Of a DNA stretch of 8,875 nt, positions 1 to 7,808 are shown one piece after another. This stretch comes from Alphaproteobacteria bacterium (GTDB lineage Bacteria; Pseudomonadota; Alphaproteobacteria; Thalassobaculales; Thalassobaculaceae). Location of the stretch: contig JAPKDN010000093.1 in assembly GCA_028822575.1 (NCBI GenBank), forward strand, positions 1 through 8,875, read 5' to 3'. The notes under the pieces are model-generated. The model did no database searches and had not been told where the DNA came from. It was given only the letters and a program-made list of their open reading frames with translations. A program made the position numbers and the translations under genes. Numbering within the stretch: the stretch's first letter is position 1; each line of letters begins with the position of its first letter.

Positions 1-1
1 C

Positions 2-1321
2 GAACGGCGCCTGAAAGCTTTCACCTCTCAGATCGCGATTGGTCTTGAGAACGCGAGCTTGTTCAAGGACGTGGAATGGATGAAAAACTATAACGATTCC
101 GTGCTGCAAAGCATGTCGAATGGTGTTGTTACGTTTGACTCCAATAGCAAGATCGTCACCTGCAACGAGGCCGCCTTGCGTATCCTCCAGGCATCAGCGG
201 AGCAAACACTTGGAAAAACGGCGGAAGAGTTTTTTCCGGAGGCCAACGCTTGGGTGGTCGGCGCTCTGGAGCGCGCAAAAACGTCAGGCGAATCGGTCAA
301 CATGATGGATGCGCGCCTCGCGATTGCCGAAGAGACCGTTTCCATTCACATGACCGCTCTGCCCCTCACCCCAGTTGTGGAACATGGGTCGGAGGATGCG
401 GCACTAGGTTCCATGCTTTTGATCGAGGATGTCACCAACGAAAAGCGCATGAAATCGACCATGGCCCGCTATATGGATCCAGGGCTGGCGGAGCAACTGC
501 TCGGAAAGGATGGCGAAGCACTTGGTGGCAAAAGCTCGGTAGCGACGGTCCTGTTTTCGGATATTCGCGGCTTCACAACACTTACCGAGGAGCTCGGTGC
601 CCAAGGAACAGTGTCACTTTTGAACGAATATTTCACGTTGATGGTCGATTGCCTTACCGATGAAGGCGGCATGTTGGACAAATTCATTGGTGATGCGATC
701 ATGGCGGTCTTCGGCACGCCATTCCCGACGGACAATGATGAGGATGCCGCCGTCCGCGCATCGATAGCCATGATGCGATCCCTCGCGACCTATAACCAAG
801 AGCGCGGCGAACGCGGCGCGAAACCGGTGAATATCGGCGTTGGACTGAACACCGACACGATCGTCTCGGGCAACATCGGCTCACAAAAGCGAATGGACTA
901 TACGGTCATTGGTGATGGCGTGAACCTTGCCGCACGAATCGAGGGGGCCTGCAAGCAATACGGCGCGCAAGTCCTGTTGAGTGAGTTCACCGTCGCGCGG
1001 CTAAAAGGGACCTACCGGATCCGCGAGATTGACCGGGTGGTCGTAAAGGGCAAGACCGAACCGGTTGCCATTCACGAGTTGCTAGAGCATCACACCGAGG
1101 AAACCTTCCCGAACATGATCGACGCGACCGCGCGTTTCCGGGATGGTTTAACCCTCTATCGTGCCCGCGAATGGCATCGGGCCAAGGACGCGTTCCGTGC
1201 CGCCTTGGACCTTAACCCCAATGACAAATGCTCGACCCTCTATATCGAGCGATGCGACGAGTTAAACGAGAACGGGGTCGATGACGATTGGGACGGCGTT
1301 TGGGTAATGGAAACCAAGTAG
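2..1321 (+). CDS. Class III adenylyl cyclase with GAF and PAS sensory regions (5' end off window)
   Basis: Makes cAMP from ATP, probably in the cytoplasm. The frame is open to the left edge: the first 25 or so visible residues (ERRLKAFTSQIAIGLENASL) read as the last helix of a GAF domain, so the TTG at 59 is internal and the real start lies upstream. Visible residues (439): GAF tail 1-25, PAS about 31-145, cyclase homology domain about 178-355, TPR-like helical tail about 373-422 (pattern GLTLYRAREWHRAKDAF...AL.LNP). Catalytic residues are all present: metal-binding Asp in FSDIRGFT (codon 560-562) and in DKFIGDA (692-694), adenine-selecting Lys (680-682) and Thr in DYTVIGDG (902-904), transition-state Asn and Arg in VNLAAR (923-925, 935-937). 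The Lys/Thr pair marks class IIIb, the bicarbonate-responsive group that includes cyanobacterial CyaB1 and CyaC, rather than a guanylyl cyclase. It converges on the molybdoenzyme gene with 22 bases between stops and no clear terminator hairpin. Its product could feed the cNMP domain encoded at 5005-7755; that link is inference. Confidence 0.93.
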   Translation, partial: ERRLKAFTSQIAIGLENASLFKDVEWMKNYNDSVLQSMSNGVVTFDSNSKIVTCNEAALRILQASAEQTLGKTAEEFFPEANAWVVGALERAKTSGESVNMMDARLAIAEETVSIHMTALPLTPVVEHGSEDAALGSMLLIEDVTNEKRMKSTMARYMDPGLAEQLLGKDGEALGGKSSVATVLFSDIRGFTTLTEELGAQGTVSLLNEYFTLMVDCLTDEGGMLDKFIGDAIMAVFGTPFPTDNDEDAAVRASIAMMRSLATYNQERGERGAKPVNIGVGLNTDTIVSGNIGSQKRMDYTVIGDGVNLAARIEGACKQYGAQVLLSEFTVARLKGTYRIREIDRVVVKGKTEPVAIHELLEHHTEETFPNMIDATARFRDGLTLYRAREWHRAKDAFRAALDLNPNDKCSTLYIERCDELNENGVDDDWDGVWVMETK

Positions 1322-1343
1322 CGCCGGCTTTCACCCCGCCATA

Positions 1344-4300
1344 CTAAGCGTCGATCACACAATCGCCCTTCGGGTGCGCGACACAGGTGAGGATGTAGCC
1401 CGCGTCACGTTCACCGGGCTCCAACCCTTCGTCATTCGTCAAATCGACATCGCCGCTTATCAGTTTGGCCTTACAGTCGCCGCAACTTCCGGTGCGGCAA
1501 CCATAATCCAGGTCAATGTCGTGCTCTTCGGCGACATCCAAAACCGACGCGCGGCCGTCGGTTCTGGCGTTCACGCCCGCCCCGGCGAATTCGATCATGA
1601 AATTGCCGGCTTCCGCCCCCGCCTCTTCCGCCGCGCCGCCGCCGAGAGGCCCGGCTTTATCGGCGGTCGACGTTCGCACGCCGCCAAAGCTCTCCGAATG
1701 TAGTTTCGCGAGGTCGAACCCCATCTCGTCCAAGATCCCACGAGCGGCATCCATGAAGCCCTGCGGGCCGCACATGAAGATCTCGCGCTCGAACATGTCT
1801 GGCGAAACCATTTCCAGCACGGGCCGGCTTATATGTCCGGCAAGCCCCTTCCAATCGCCTCGTGTCCCGCGCGTGCCCGAGATCTGGACCGATGAGAACA
1901 TCCCGTAGCGCTCCACCATATAGTCGAACTCGCGCTCGAAAATGATGTCGTCCGGTGATCGCACTGAATTGAACATCTGGATATCCACATCCGCCGCGAC
2001 ATCGCAAAGCCACCGCGACATCGACATAACCGGCGTGATGCCGCTGCCTGCACCAAGAAACAAAACCTTACGGGGGATCGAACCGGGCGATAGGTGGAAT
2101 TTCCCTTTCGGGCCAGCCACCTCGATACGGTCACCAACCTTGAGGTTGTCCGGCAACCAGTTCGAGACCAGGCCGCCAGGCACCCGCTTGATGGTGACTT
2201 CCAGGACATAGGGCCGCGTCGGCGTCGAGGAAATCGTATAGGATCGAACGATCTTCTTACCGTCGATATTAAGCACCAGGGAACAGAATTGCCCCGGCAG
2301 GAACGCGAACCGGCAAAGCGGATCGCCTTGAAGACGGAAAGTGTAAACGTCGTGTGTCTCCTCGATGATCTCATTGACGTACAAAGGCGTATCCTGGCCT
2401 GACCAAATCGGCAGGTCCGCGCGCGTATCGATCCGTGTCGTATCGAGGGCCTGCCCCGCGTCGCGCAAACCACTAATGATGGCTGGAGCGGCCAAGCCAT
2501 CCGGCTTGTGGCTCACCGCAGGGACCCGTTCGAAGAGAACCTGGCTGGCCTTAACGCTCGTCTGCGAACAGTATGAGCAACGGTCCTCGGACGTGGTCAC
2601 ATCATTGACGTAGACCCCGTCTTCGATCTGCGCCCGGCTCTTGTGAAAACTGACATAAGCCGTCTCGCCCTTGACGCGGTCGGTGATCACCGCCGGTAGG
2701 TCAATCGCGGCGCCGGTATTGCGTCCCGTAACCCGAATGCGATCGCCTTCGACCAATCCGATCTTCGCGGCCAACATCGACGAGACATGGCAAGGGTTTT
2801 CGTCCGGCATGTTGACCAGCGGCGTTGCCTTGCCCGAATTGAAACTCGAGGTCGCGAATTGGATCGCCTTTCGATCAGACGACATAGACGACCGTCCGGA
2901 ATTTAGGATCATTCCATGTGGAATATGGAGGTCGTGTTCAGTCGGTACAAAAAAGGAAAAATCCCGCGGTTCCCTAAAAATATCGGCGAAAGGACGCTTT
3001 TCCAGTTTGTCGTAGTCAAGCACGTAGCGATTGACGCCAACACCGCCATAGACGACGGCGCCCTCCTCGACCAGTTCCTTCCATTCGATGGGACGGCCAT
3101 CGGCATGTTCCGGGCTGCAGTAGAGCGGTCCGCGCCCGCCCGCCATGTAGTCCTGCACGCGCCGCCAAAGTTGGGCCCGGTCAACCTCGCCCTTCATCCG
3201 CGCGAGACCGTCGCCGAACCGTTCATCCAGATAACCAGAAGCAAGATGACCGGCCAGATCCGGGTGCGCCTCACGCAGCGTCTCATCCTGTGCGAGACGC
3301 CGGGCCACGGCGGCTATCATATCGTAGATAATCGTGGAATCGGAACGAGTTTCCGGCGGTGCATGTTTTCCAGGAACCGACAGGGACATCTTCCATTCGC
3401 CGTTTTGATACAGCTTGGTGGACGCGATATGCGGCGGCGCCGGGATCACCAGATCCGCGAACTCCAACGTGAAGGGATCGGGGATCGGGTCGATCACGAC
3501 TATCTTGTTTCTGGGATCCTTCAGTTTCGCGATCCAGCGTCGCCGGTCCATCATGTTGGCTTCGAACTGGGTGCCCATGAACACGAACAACTCATCGGAG
3601 TCGGGAGTCGATAGCGCGTAATCGAGCGCCGCGCGCGGCTCATCGTCAACCACGCCCCGGTAGGCATCGTCGGGAAGCCCCATCCGCCGCGCGGCCTCGG
3701 CCGTCTGTTCAATCGGGATGCGTCCCATGTAGTATTTGCGGGACAGGCCCTGGACCTCGCTTTCCGCGTTGATCTGCCCCGGTACCCGAAGCGTGCCACC
3801 AGCCGGTCCGCCATCGGGATTCAGGCCATACTTGCCAAGCATCGCGAGCGCCGAACCCCAAAGACAATGCGCGACCACACCGCTGGATTGGGACAGTCCC
3901 ACCGATGGAATATTAATCGGCACCGTCCCCTGGTCAGCCAATTTACGGGCGATCATGCGAATGCCGTCTTCCAGGCGCCCCTCATATTCCGCCTCTGGCG
4001 CGATCCGGCCCGCGACATGGCGCGGCTCGAACCTGCTTCGTTTGGCGAAAGCGGAGAATTTTTCGAAACTGTCGGTGTCGGAGAAATGCTCGATGAATTG
4101 CGTCTCGATCGCTCCGCCATGGACGTTCAACAACTCATGAGCCACGCTCAACGCCAATTGCGGATCGGAGCGGGGGCGGATCAGGAGCACCCTCTCTGGG
4201 CCTAATTTCTTGGCAAGATCGATCGCCGTTTCGGTGACCGCCACCTCGACCAGGAAGGCGTCGAAATCCTCGCGCTTCGAGAGTGCGCGATAGACCGGCG

Positions 4301-4979
4301 GGTGGGTTACCAAGCCGTTCCATCCATTCAACAAAAAGAATCTATCCGGCCCCGTAACGCTTTGATCGATGGTCAGAAACGGACCTTCTTGCCCGGTTAG
4401 GATTTCATTGTGGACGGCTCCCGCGTTGAGACAGTGTTCGGCGTTGCCGGTAAGGTTCCGCACGCCCAGGAGACGGTATACCTCTTGGATCGCGAAGATC
4501 GCGAAATAGTCGATTTGGCCGCACGCGTAAAACAGGGTTTTCCCAAGGTCTCCGCGATGCGCGAGTTGCAGTTCCGCGAAACGCTCGATCGCTTCGTCAT
4601 ATGAAATCGTTCGGCGTGTCCCATCCGGCTCAAGGACGCTCGGTGCCACATGAATGGGGAATGCCGGGCGCTGCGACGCCATCGACAGTTTAAGCTTCAC
4701 GCAACCGGCCGTCGGTATGGTCTGTCGAACCGCGCGTTCCGTCACGCTGGAACCGCCGGAGTAGCGTTTTTTGGAATCGCCGTCGCCTAGATCCGAACTA
4801 AGTTCAAGCTCTTCCGCCGCCAATGACTGTAGGAATCCACTATCCCCGACACCGCAGAAGCTACACGAATAGGGAGTCCCCTTGTCGCCCACGGTGGCAT
4901 CGCTCGAAACCCAGGCCGGCAATCCCTCGGCGTCCGGCAATACGCCAGCATGGTCGATCACGGGCAGTTCGTTGGACAT
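1344..4979 (-). CDS. Molybdopterin oxidoreductase fused to FAD/NAD(P)H reductase and [2Fe-2S] ferredoxin; probable NAD(P)H nitrate reductase
   Basis: A 1211-residue single-chain redox enzyme with no Tat or signal peptide, so cytoplasmic. Domains: Fe-S segment 36-110 (C39, C42, then D46 where Cys is expected; C93 followed by V94-K95); MGD-binding DMSO-reductase-family core about 110-560 with likely Mo ligand C183 in EHCLNAG; molybdopterin dinucleotide-binding C-terminal domain about 682-818; FNR-type FAD domain about 858-955 (RSYTIS at 912-917, GGLVSNWL 936 on); NAD-binding domain about 970-1100 (GAGSGITP, MCGPQGF); a Gly/Ala/Glu-rich linker 1109-1126; and a plant-type ferredoxin 1127-1211 with C1161, C1166, C1169, C1199. 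The reductase half resembles Hcr/GbcB-type reductases. Electrons should run NAD(P)H, FAD, [2Fe-2S], then the Mo centre. Nitrate is the most plausible substrate because a NarK-type transporter gene lies 25 bases upstream. The substrate is not proven: the Mo-Cys context is CLNAG, not the CM(S/A)S of typical NasA/NapA nor the Cys/Sec-His of formate dehydrogenases. The ATG at 4979 is chosen over the in-frame TTG at 4994 because GAGGA sits 8 bases before it. Confidence 0.9.
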   Translation of the reverse strand: MSNELPVIDHAGVLPDAEGLPAWVSSDATVGDKGTPYSCSFCGVGDSGFLQSLAAEELELSSDLGDGDSKKRYSGGSSVTERAVRQTIPTAGCVKLKLSMASQRPAFPIHVAPSVLEPDGTRRTISYDEAIERFAELQLAHRGDLGKTLFYACGQIDYFAIFAIQEVYRLLGVRNLTGNAEHCLNAGAVHNEILTGQEGPFLTIDQSVTGPDRFFLLNGWNGLVTHPPVYRALSKREDFDAFLVEVAVTETAIDLAKKLGPERVLLIRPRSDPQLALSVAHELLNVHGGAIETQFIEHFSDTDSFEKFSAFAKRSRFEPRHVAGRIAPEAEYEGRLEDGIRMIARKLADQGTVPINIPSVGLSQSSGVVAHCLWGSALAMLGKYGLNPDGGPAGGTLRVPGQINAESEVQGLSRKYYMGRIPIEQTAEAARRMGLPDDAYRGVVDDEPRAALDYALSTPDSDELFVFMGTQFEANMMDRRRWIAKLKDPRNKIVVIDPIPDPFTLEFADLVIPAPPHIASTKLYQNGEWKMSLSVPGKHAPPETRSDSTIIYDMIAAVARRLAQDETLREAHPDLAGHLASGYLDERFGDGLARMKGEVDRAQLWRRVQDYMAGGRGPLYCSPEHADGRPIEWKELVEEGAVVYGGVGVNRYVLDYDKLEKRPFADIFREPRDFSFFVPTEHDLHIPHGMILNSGRSSMSSDRKAIQFATSSFNSGKATPLVNMPDENPCHVSSMLAAKIGLVEGDRIRVTGRNTGAAIDLPAVITDRVKGETAYVSFHKSRAQIEDGVYVNDVTTSEDRCSYCSQTSVKASQVLFERVPAVSHKPDGLAAPAIISGLRDAGQALDTTRIDTRADLPIWSGQDTPLYVNEIIEETHDVYTFRLQGDPLCRFAFLPGQFCSLVLNIDGKKIVRSYTISSTPTRPYVLEVTIKRVPGGLVSNWLPDNLKVGDRIEVAGPKGKFHLSPGSIPRKVLFLGAGSGITPVMSMSRWLCDVAADVDIQMFNSVRSPDDIIFEREFDYMVERYGMFSSVQISGTRGTRGDWKGLAGHISRPVLEMVSPDMFEREIFMCGPQGFMDAARGILDEMGFDLAKLHSESFGGVRTSTADKAGPLGGGAAEEAGAEAGNFMIEFAGAGVNARTDGRASVLDVAEEHDIDLDYGCRTGSCGDCKAKLISGDVDLTNDEGLEPGERDAGYILTCVAHPKGDCVIDA

Positions 4980-4987
4980 GAACGAAT

Positions 4988-4992
4988 TCCTC
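4988..4992 (-). promoter_or_regulatory. Ribosome binding site of the molybdoenzyme gene
   Basis: On the minus strand GAGGA lies 8 bases before the ATG at 4979-4977. An alternative TTG codon at 4994-4992 overlaps this Shine-Dalgarno sequence and has none of its own, so the ATG start is preferred and the protein is five residues shorter than the longest reading. Confidence 0.75.
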
Positions 4993-5004
4993 AAATTTTC
5001 CGGC

Positions 5005-7755
5005 TTAGGTCTCGATTGGCGCGATTATAGGAAATTCAAACCAGACGGTGGTTCCCTTGTCCGGCTCCGACTCGATCTCGATCGTGCCGCCGAAGGAACC
5101 GGTGACGATGTTGCGGACAATCGCCAAACCAAGGCCGGACCCACCGATATCGCGGCCGGTCGTAAAGAACGGCTCCCAAACCCGCGCCATATTATCTGTA
5201 TCGATACCGCGGCCATGGTCGGTGACGGATAAGCGATAGCGATCCGAGCCAGCTTGGGACAACACAATGTCGATGGCTCCCTCGCCATCGGGTCCGTAAC
5301 CGTACAGCGCTGAATTGCTCAACAGGTTCAACAAAACCTGGGAATAAAGCCCTGGAAAGCCATCCCAGCTGGCATCATCGGCAAGTTGATTGTCGAACCG
5401 GAGCTCGATCCCGGAAGTCTTGGCCTTTATGCCGTAGAGACCAAGAACCTCCTCATTCAAAGTCGCAAGCGAGATGGTCTCTCGTTGGTCCGCGGCTTGA
5501 TGAACCGAAAGGTTTTTGAAGGACCGGATAAGCGCGTCGGCGCGCGCGATATTGTTCGCTATCAGCTTCGCCGCCTCCGCGAGGTCACCCAGCGCGTATT
5601 TCGCCTGATCGTCCTTGGCCAACGCATCAAGCATGTCCGGCTGCAAGTCCTCGACGATGATACTGGCGGCGTGGTTGGCGATCCCGATAGGGGTGTTGAT
5701 CTCATGGGCAACGCCGGCGACCATCTGGCTGATCTGGCGGTGCCGCTCCAACTCGCCGGCGGATTGCAATCGCTCCTGTTTGATGGTCGCCTCGTAAAAC
5801 GCCGCGTTGGTTTCGCGCAACCGGGTCGACAAGCCCACCATGAAGTCACCAAGCATCCTGGGTGTTCCCGACAACACCCGGATGAACTCGTCCCGTTCGA
5901 TAAGAAACATCTCACAGTCTAGCCGCGCGACCGCCGAAGCCGAGCGCGGCTGTCCATCAATAAGCGCCAATTCACCGAACACCTCGCCTTTGCCAAGTGT
6001 CGCGATCACGACGTCGGCCGCGCGCCGAATATCAACGTCGCCATCAAGGATGACATAGGCGGTATCGCCGGGATCACCCTCCATGAAGACCACTTCGTCG
6101 GCCTTAACGGAAATGTACCGCCCTATTTCGGCTAGATGGACAAGTTCCTCGGGTGGCAGGTTGCTAAACAGCGGCACCTGAACCAAGACGCTCTCGACGT
6201 CCTTGTCCGCGTTTGATTCCGCCAGAGCCGCCGGCAATTCGTGACGCGGGCTAAACTCGACCAATCGAGCAAGATCGGGTGCCTCGGCCACCAAGATCCC
6301 GCGAACGACGCGTTGCATCCAAATCAAACAGACGATCGCGATCACCGTCAAGATCGTCCAGGTGCTCGACCACACGCCGGTGATGTCCAGAAGCAGACCG
6401 AACACGGGCGGCAACACGAAACCACCCATGGCACCGATCAATCCGACCATGCCGCCAACCGCGCCGACGTTGTTTGGAAAATAGTCGGGAATGAACTTGA
6501 AGACCCCGGCCTTGCCGATTCCCGTCACCACCCCGAATACAAAAACCAGGAACACGAAAATCCATAAATTGGCCGGGTAGTAGATATTGGCGGTGCCATT
6601 GGCGAGAAGTTGACGTTTGACAACTTTGTCACCGACCTTGACGAGAGGCTCGTGCCATTTCGTCACGCGCGGCAGCACGGCATCTCCCGTATCGAGGACC
6701 GCGGGAGTATCGGCGATCGGCGCGCGAATTCCATGAACCAAGCCGTCGACCGTTATCGACGTCGCTGTAACCTGGGTCACCGTCCCCGCTTGCCGCGCCA
6801 GGACACCGGGGCCTGGCGAAAACACATCCATCTTGGGTATCGATAAAATCGCGCAGGTAATGGCGCAACTCATGAACACCCAATACATCACGGTTCGCGC
6901 GCCAAATCGATCAGACAACCACCCGCCGACAGCGCGGATTACTCCCGACGGCAGGCTGAAAACAGTGGCGAGGAGGCCCGCTTGCACCAGTGAAATTTGG
7001 TAGACACTGATGCTGTACGGCACCAGCCATTGCGCGATGGAAACAAAAGATCCAAATACGAAAAAATAATACAGCCCGAACCGCCACACCCTTAGGCTGA
7101 ACAGGGGCGCGATCCGTTCGCGAAAACTTTGATGGCGCGGCGGGGCCATTGCTCGCTCTCGACCCAGGACAACAAACAAAACAGCCGTGGCCACCAAGAT
7201 ACCCGCGTATATCCGCGGCAGGGCGCGCCACCCCTCGGGATCACCGCCGGTATCCGTGAGCCACAACAGCGCGGTTGGCGCGACCAACGTCGTAATAGCC
7301 GCGCCGGCGTTACCCGCGCCGAAAATCCCGAGCGCGGTCCCTTGGTTTTCCTTTTCAAACCAGCTCGCCACATAGGCAATCCCAACCGCAAAACCACCCC
7401 CCGCGAGGCCAAAGCCAAGGCTTGCCAAAAGGAACTCGATAAATTCGTCCGCGAGGGAGACCAGATAAAGCGGAACCGCCGTTACGACCATCAGGCAGAA
7501 AAAGACGATTCGACCACCAAAGCGATCAGTCAGCATACCCAGGGGGACCCGACTGATCGCCCCGGTTAGAATCGGCGTGGCCAACAGCCAACTCACTTCC
7601 GATGTGGAAAAGCGGAACACATTGGTGCTGACCAAATGGGCGATGAGAACGCCGTTGAATACCCAACAGGCAAAACACATCGTGAATGCCAAGGTGCTAA
7701 CGACCAACGCGGTCCTAGCTTGGCTTCGGTCGATCGGGGACGTCATGTCTTTCAT
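5005..7755 (-). CDS. NarK-type nitrate/nitrite MFS transporter fused to cNMP-binding domain and histidine kinase
   Basis: A 916-residue membrane protein with three complete modules. Residues about 15-483 form a 12-helix MFS transporter of the nitrate/nitrite porter family: FGAGNAG (145-151) and GIGKAGVFKFIP...FP..VGAVGGMVG...GGFVLPP (412-449) are the two signature stretches, and R69 (SRVPLG) and R274 (GVIRAVGG) match the substrate-binding arginines of NarK. The GKAGVFK form points to NarK2-like nitrate/nitrite exchange. An extra segment of about 85 residues separates helices 9 and 10. Residues about 523-640 are a cyclic-nucleotide-binding domain with an intact phosphate-binding cassette (FGELALIDGQPRSASA, E595 and R604). 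After a helical linker comes a histidine kinase: H-box QMVAGVAHEINTP with H684, N-box N814, G1 DHGRGI (D846), F-box WEPFFTT, G2 GGSGLGLA. No receiver domain is attached; the response regulator gene immediately upstream is the likely partner. Starts at TTG 7761, ATG 7755 and ATG 7746 are all possible and none has a strong Shine-Dalgarno; ATG 7755 is chosen. The fusion suggests a transporter that doubles as sensor (inference). Confidence 0.92.
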   Translation of the reverse strand: MKDMTSPIDRSQARTALVVSTLAFTMCFACWVFNGVLIAHLVSTNVFRFSTSEVSWLLATPILTGAISRVPLGMLTDRFGGRIVFFCLMVVTAVPLYLVSLADEFIEFLLASLGFGLAGGGFAVGIAYVASWFEKENQGTALGIFGAGNAGAAITTLVAPTALLWLTDTGGDPEGWRALPRIYAGILVATAVLFVVLGRERAMAPPRHQSFRERIAPLFSLRVWRFGLYYFFVFGSFVSIAQWLVPYSISVYQISLVQAGLLATVFSLPSGVIRAVGGWLSDRFGARTVMYWVFMSCAITCAILSIPKMDVFSPGPGVLARQAGTVTQVTATSITVDGLVHGIRAPIADTPAVLDTGDAVLPRVTKWHEPLVKVGDKVVKRQLLANGTANIYYPANLWIFVFLVFVFGVVTGIGKAGVFKFIPDYFPNNVGAVGGMVGLIGAMGGFVLPPVFGLLLDITGVWSSTWTILTVIAIVCLIWMQRVVRGILVAEAPDLARLVEFSPRHELPAALAESNADKDVESVLVQVPLFSNLPPEELVHLAEIGRYISVKADEVVFMEGDPGDTAYVILDGDVDIRRAADVVIATLGKGEVFGELALIDGQPRSASAVARLDCEMFLIERDEFIRVLSGTPRMLGDFMVGLSTRLRETNAAFYEATIKQERLQSAGELERHRQISQMVAGVAHEINTPIGIANHAASIIVEDLQPDMLDALAKDDQAKYALGDLAEAAKLIANNIARADALIRSFKNLSVHQAADQRETISLATLNEEVLGLYGIKAKTSGIELRFDNQLADDASWDGFPGLYSQVLLNLLSNSALYGYGPDGEGAIDIVLSQAGSDRYRLSVTDHGRGIDTDNMARVWEPFFTTGRDIGGSGLGLAIVRNIVTGSFGGTIEIESEPDKGTTVWFEFPIIAPIET

Positions 7756-7808
7756 ATTCAACGCTGAGATACGTTTAAGAAGTATTGATCTTGGGATCGC
7801 GTCCCCGG

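Noticed and set aside
59..61. TTG at 59 as the start of the cyclase
   Set aside because: The same frame is open to the window edge and the preceding codons encode a typical GAF C-terminal helix, so the gene begins upstream of the window.
1322..1343. Bidirectional terminator between the convergent cyclase and molybdoenzyme genes
   Set aside because: The 22-base gap holds no stable hairpin followed by a T-run on either strand.
2916..3614. Plus-strand open frame of 232 codons inside the molybdoenzyme gene
   Set aside because: Antisense to conserved molybdopterin-domain sequence, with no recognisable motif.
4980..4994. TTG at 4994 as the start of the molybdoenzyme
   Set aside because: It overlaps the Shine-Dalgarno sequence of the ATG at 4979 and lacks an upstream ribosome binding site.
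7769..7785. Weak dyad (ATAC ... GTAT) in the gap between the response regulator and transporter-kinase genes
   Set aside because: Only four outer pairs plus two scattered ones; too weak to call an operator or terminator.
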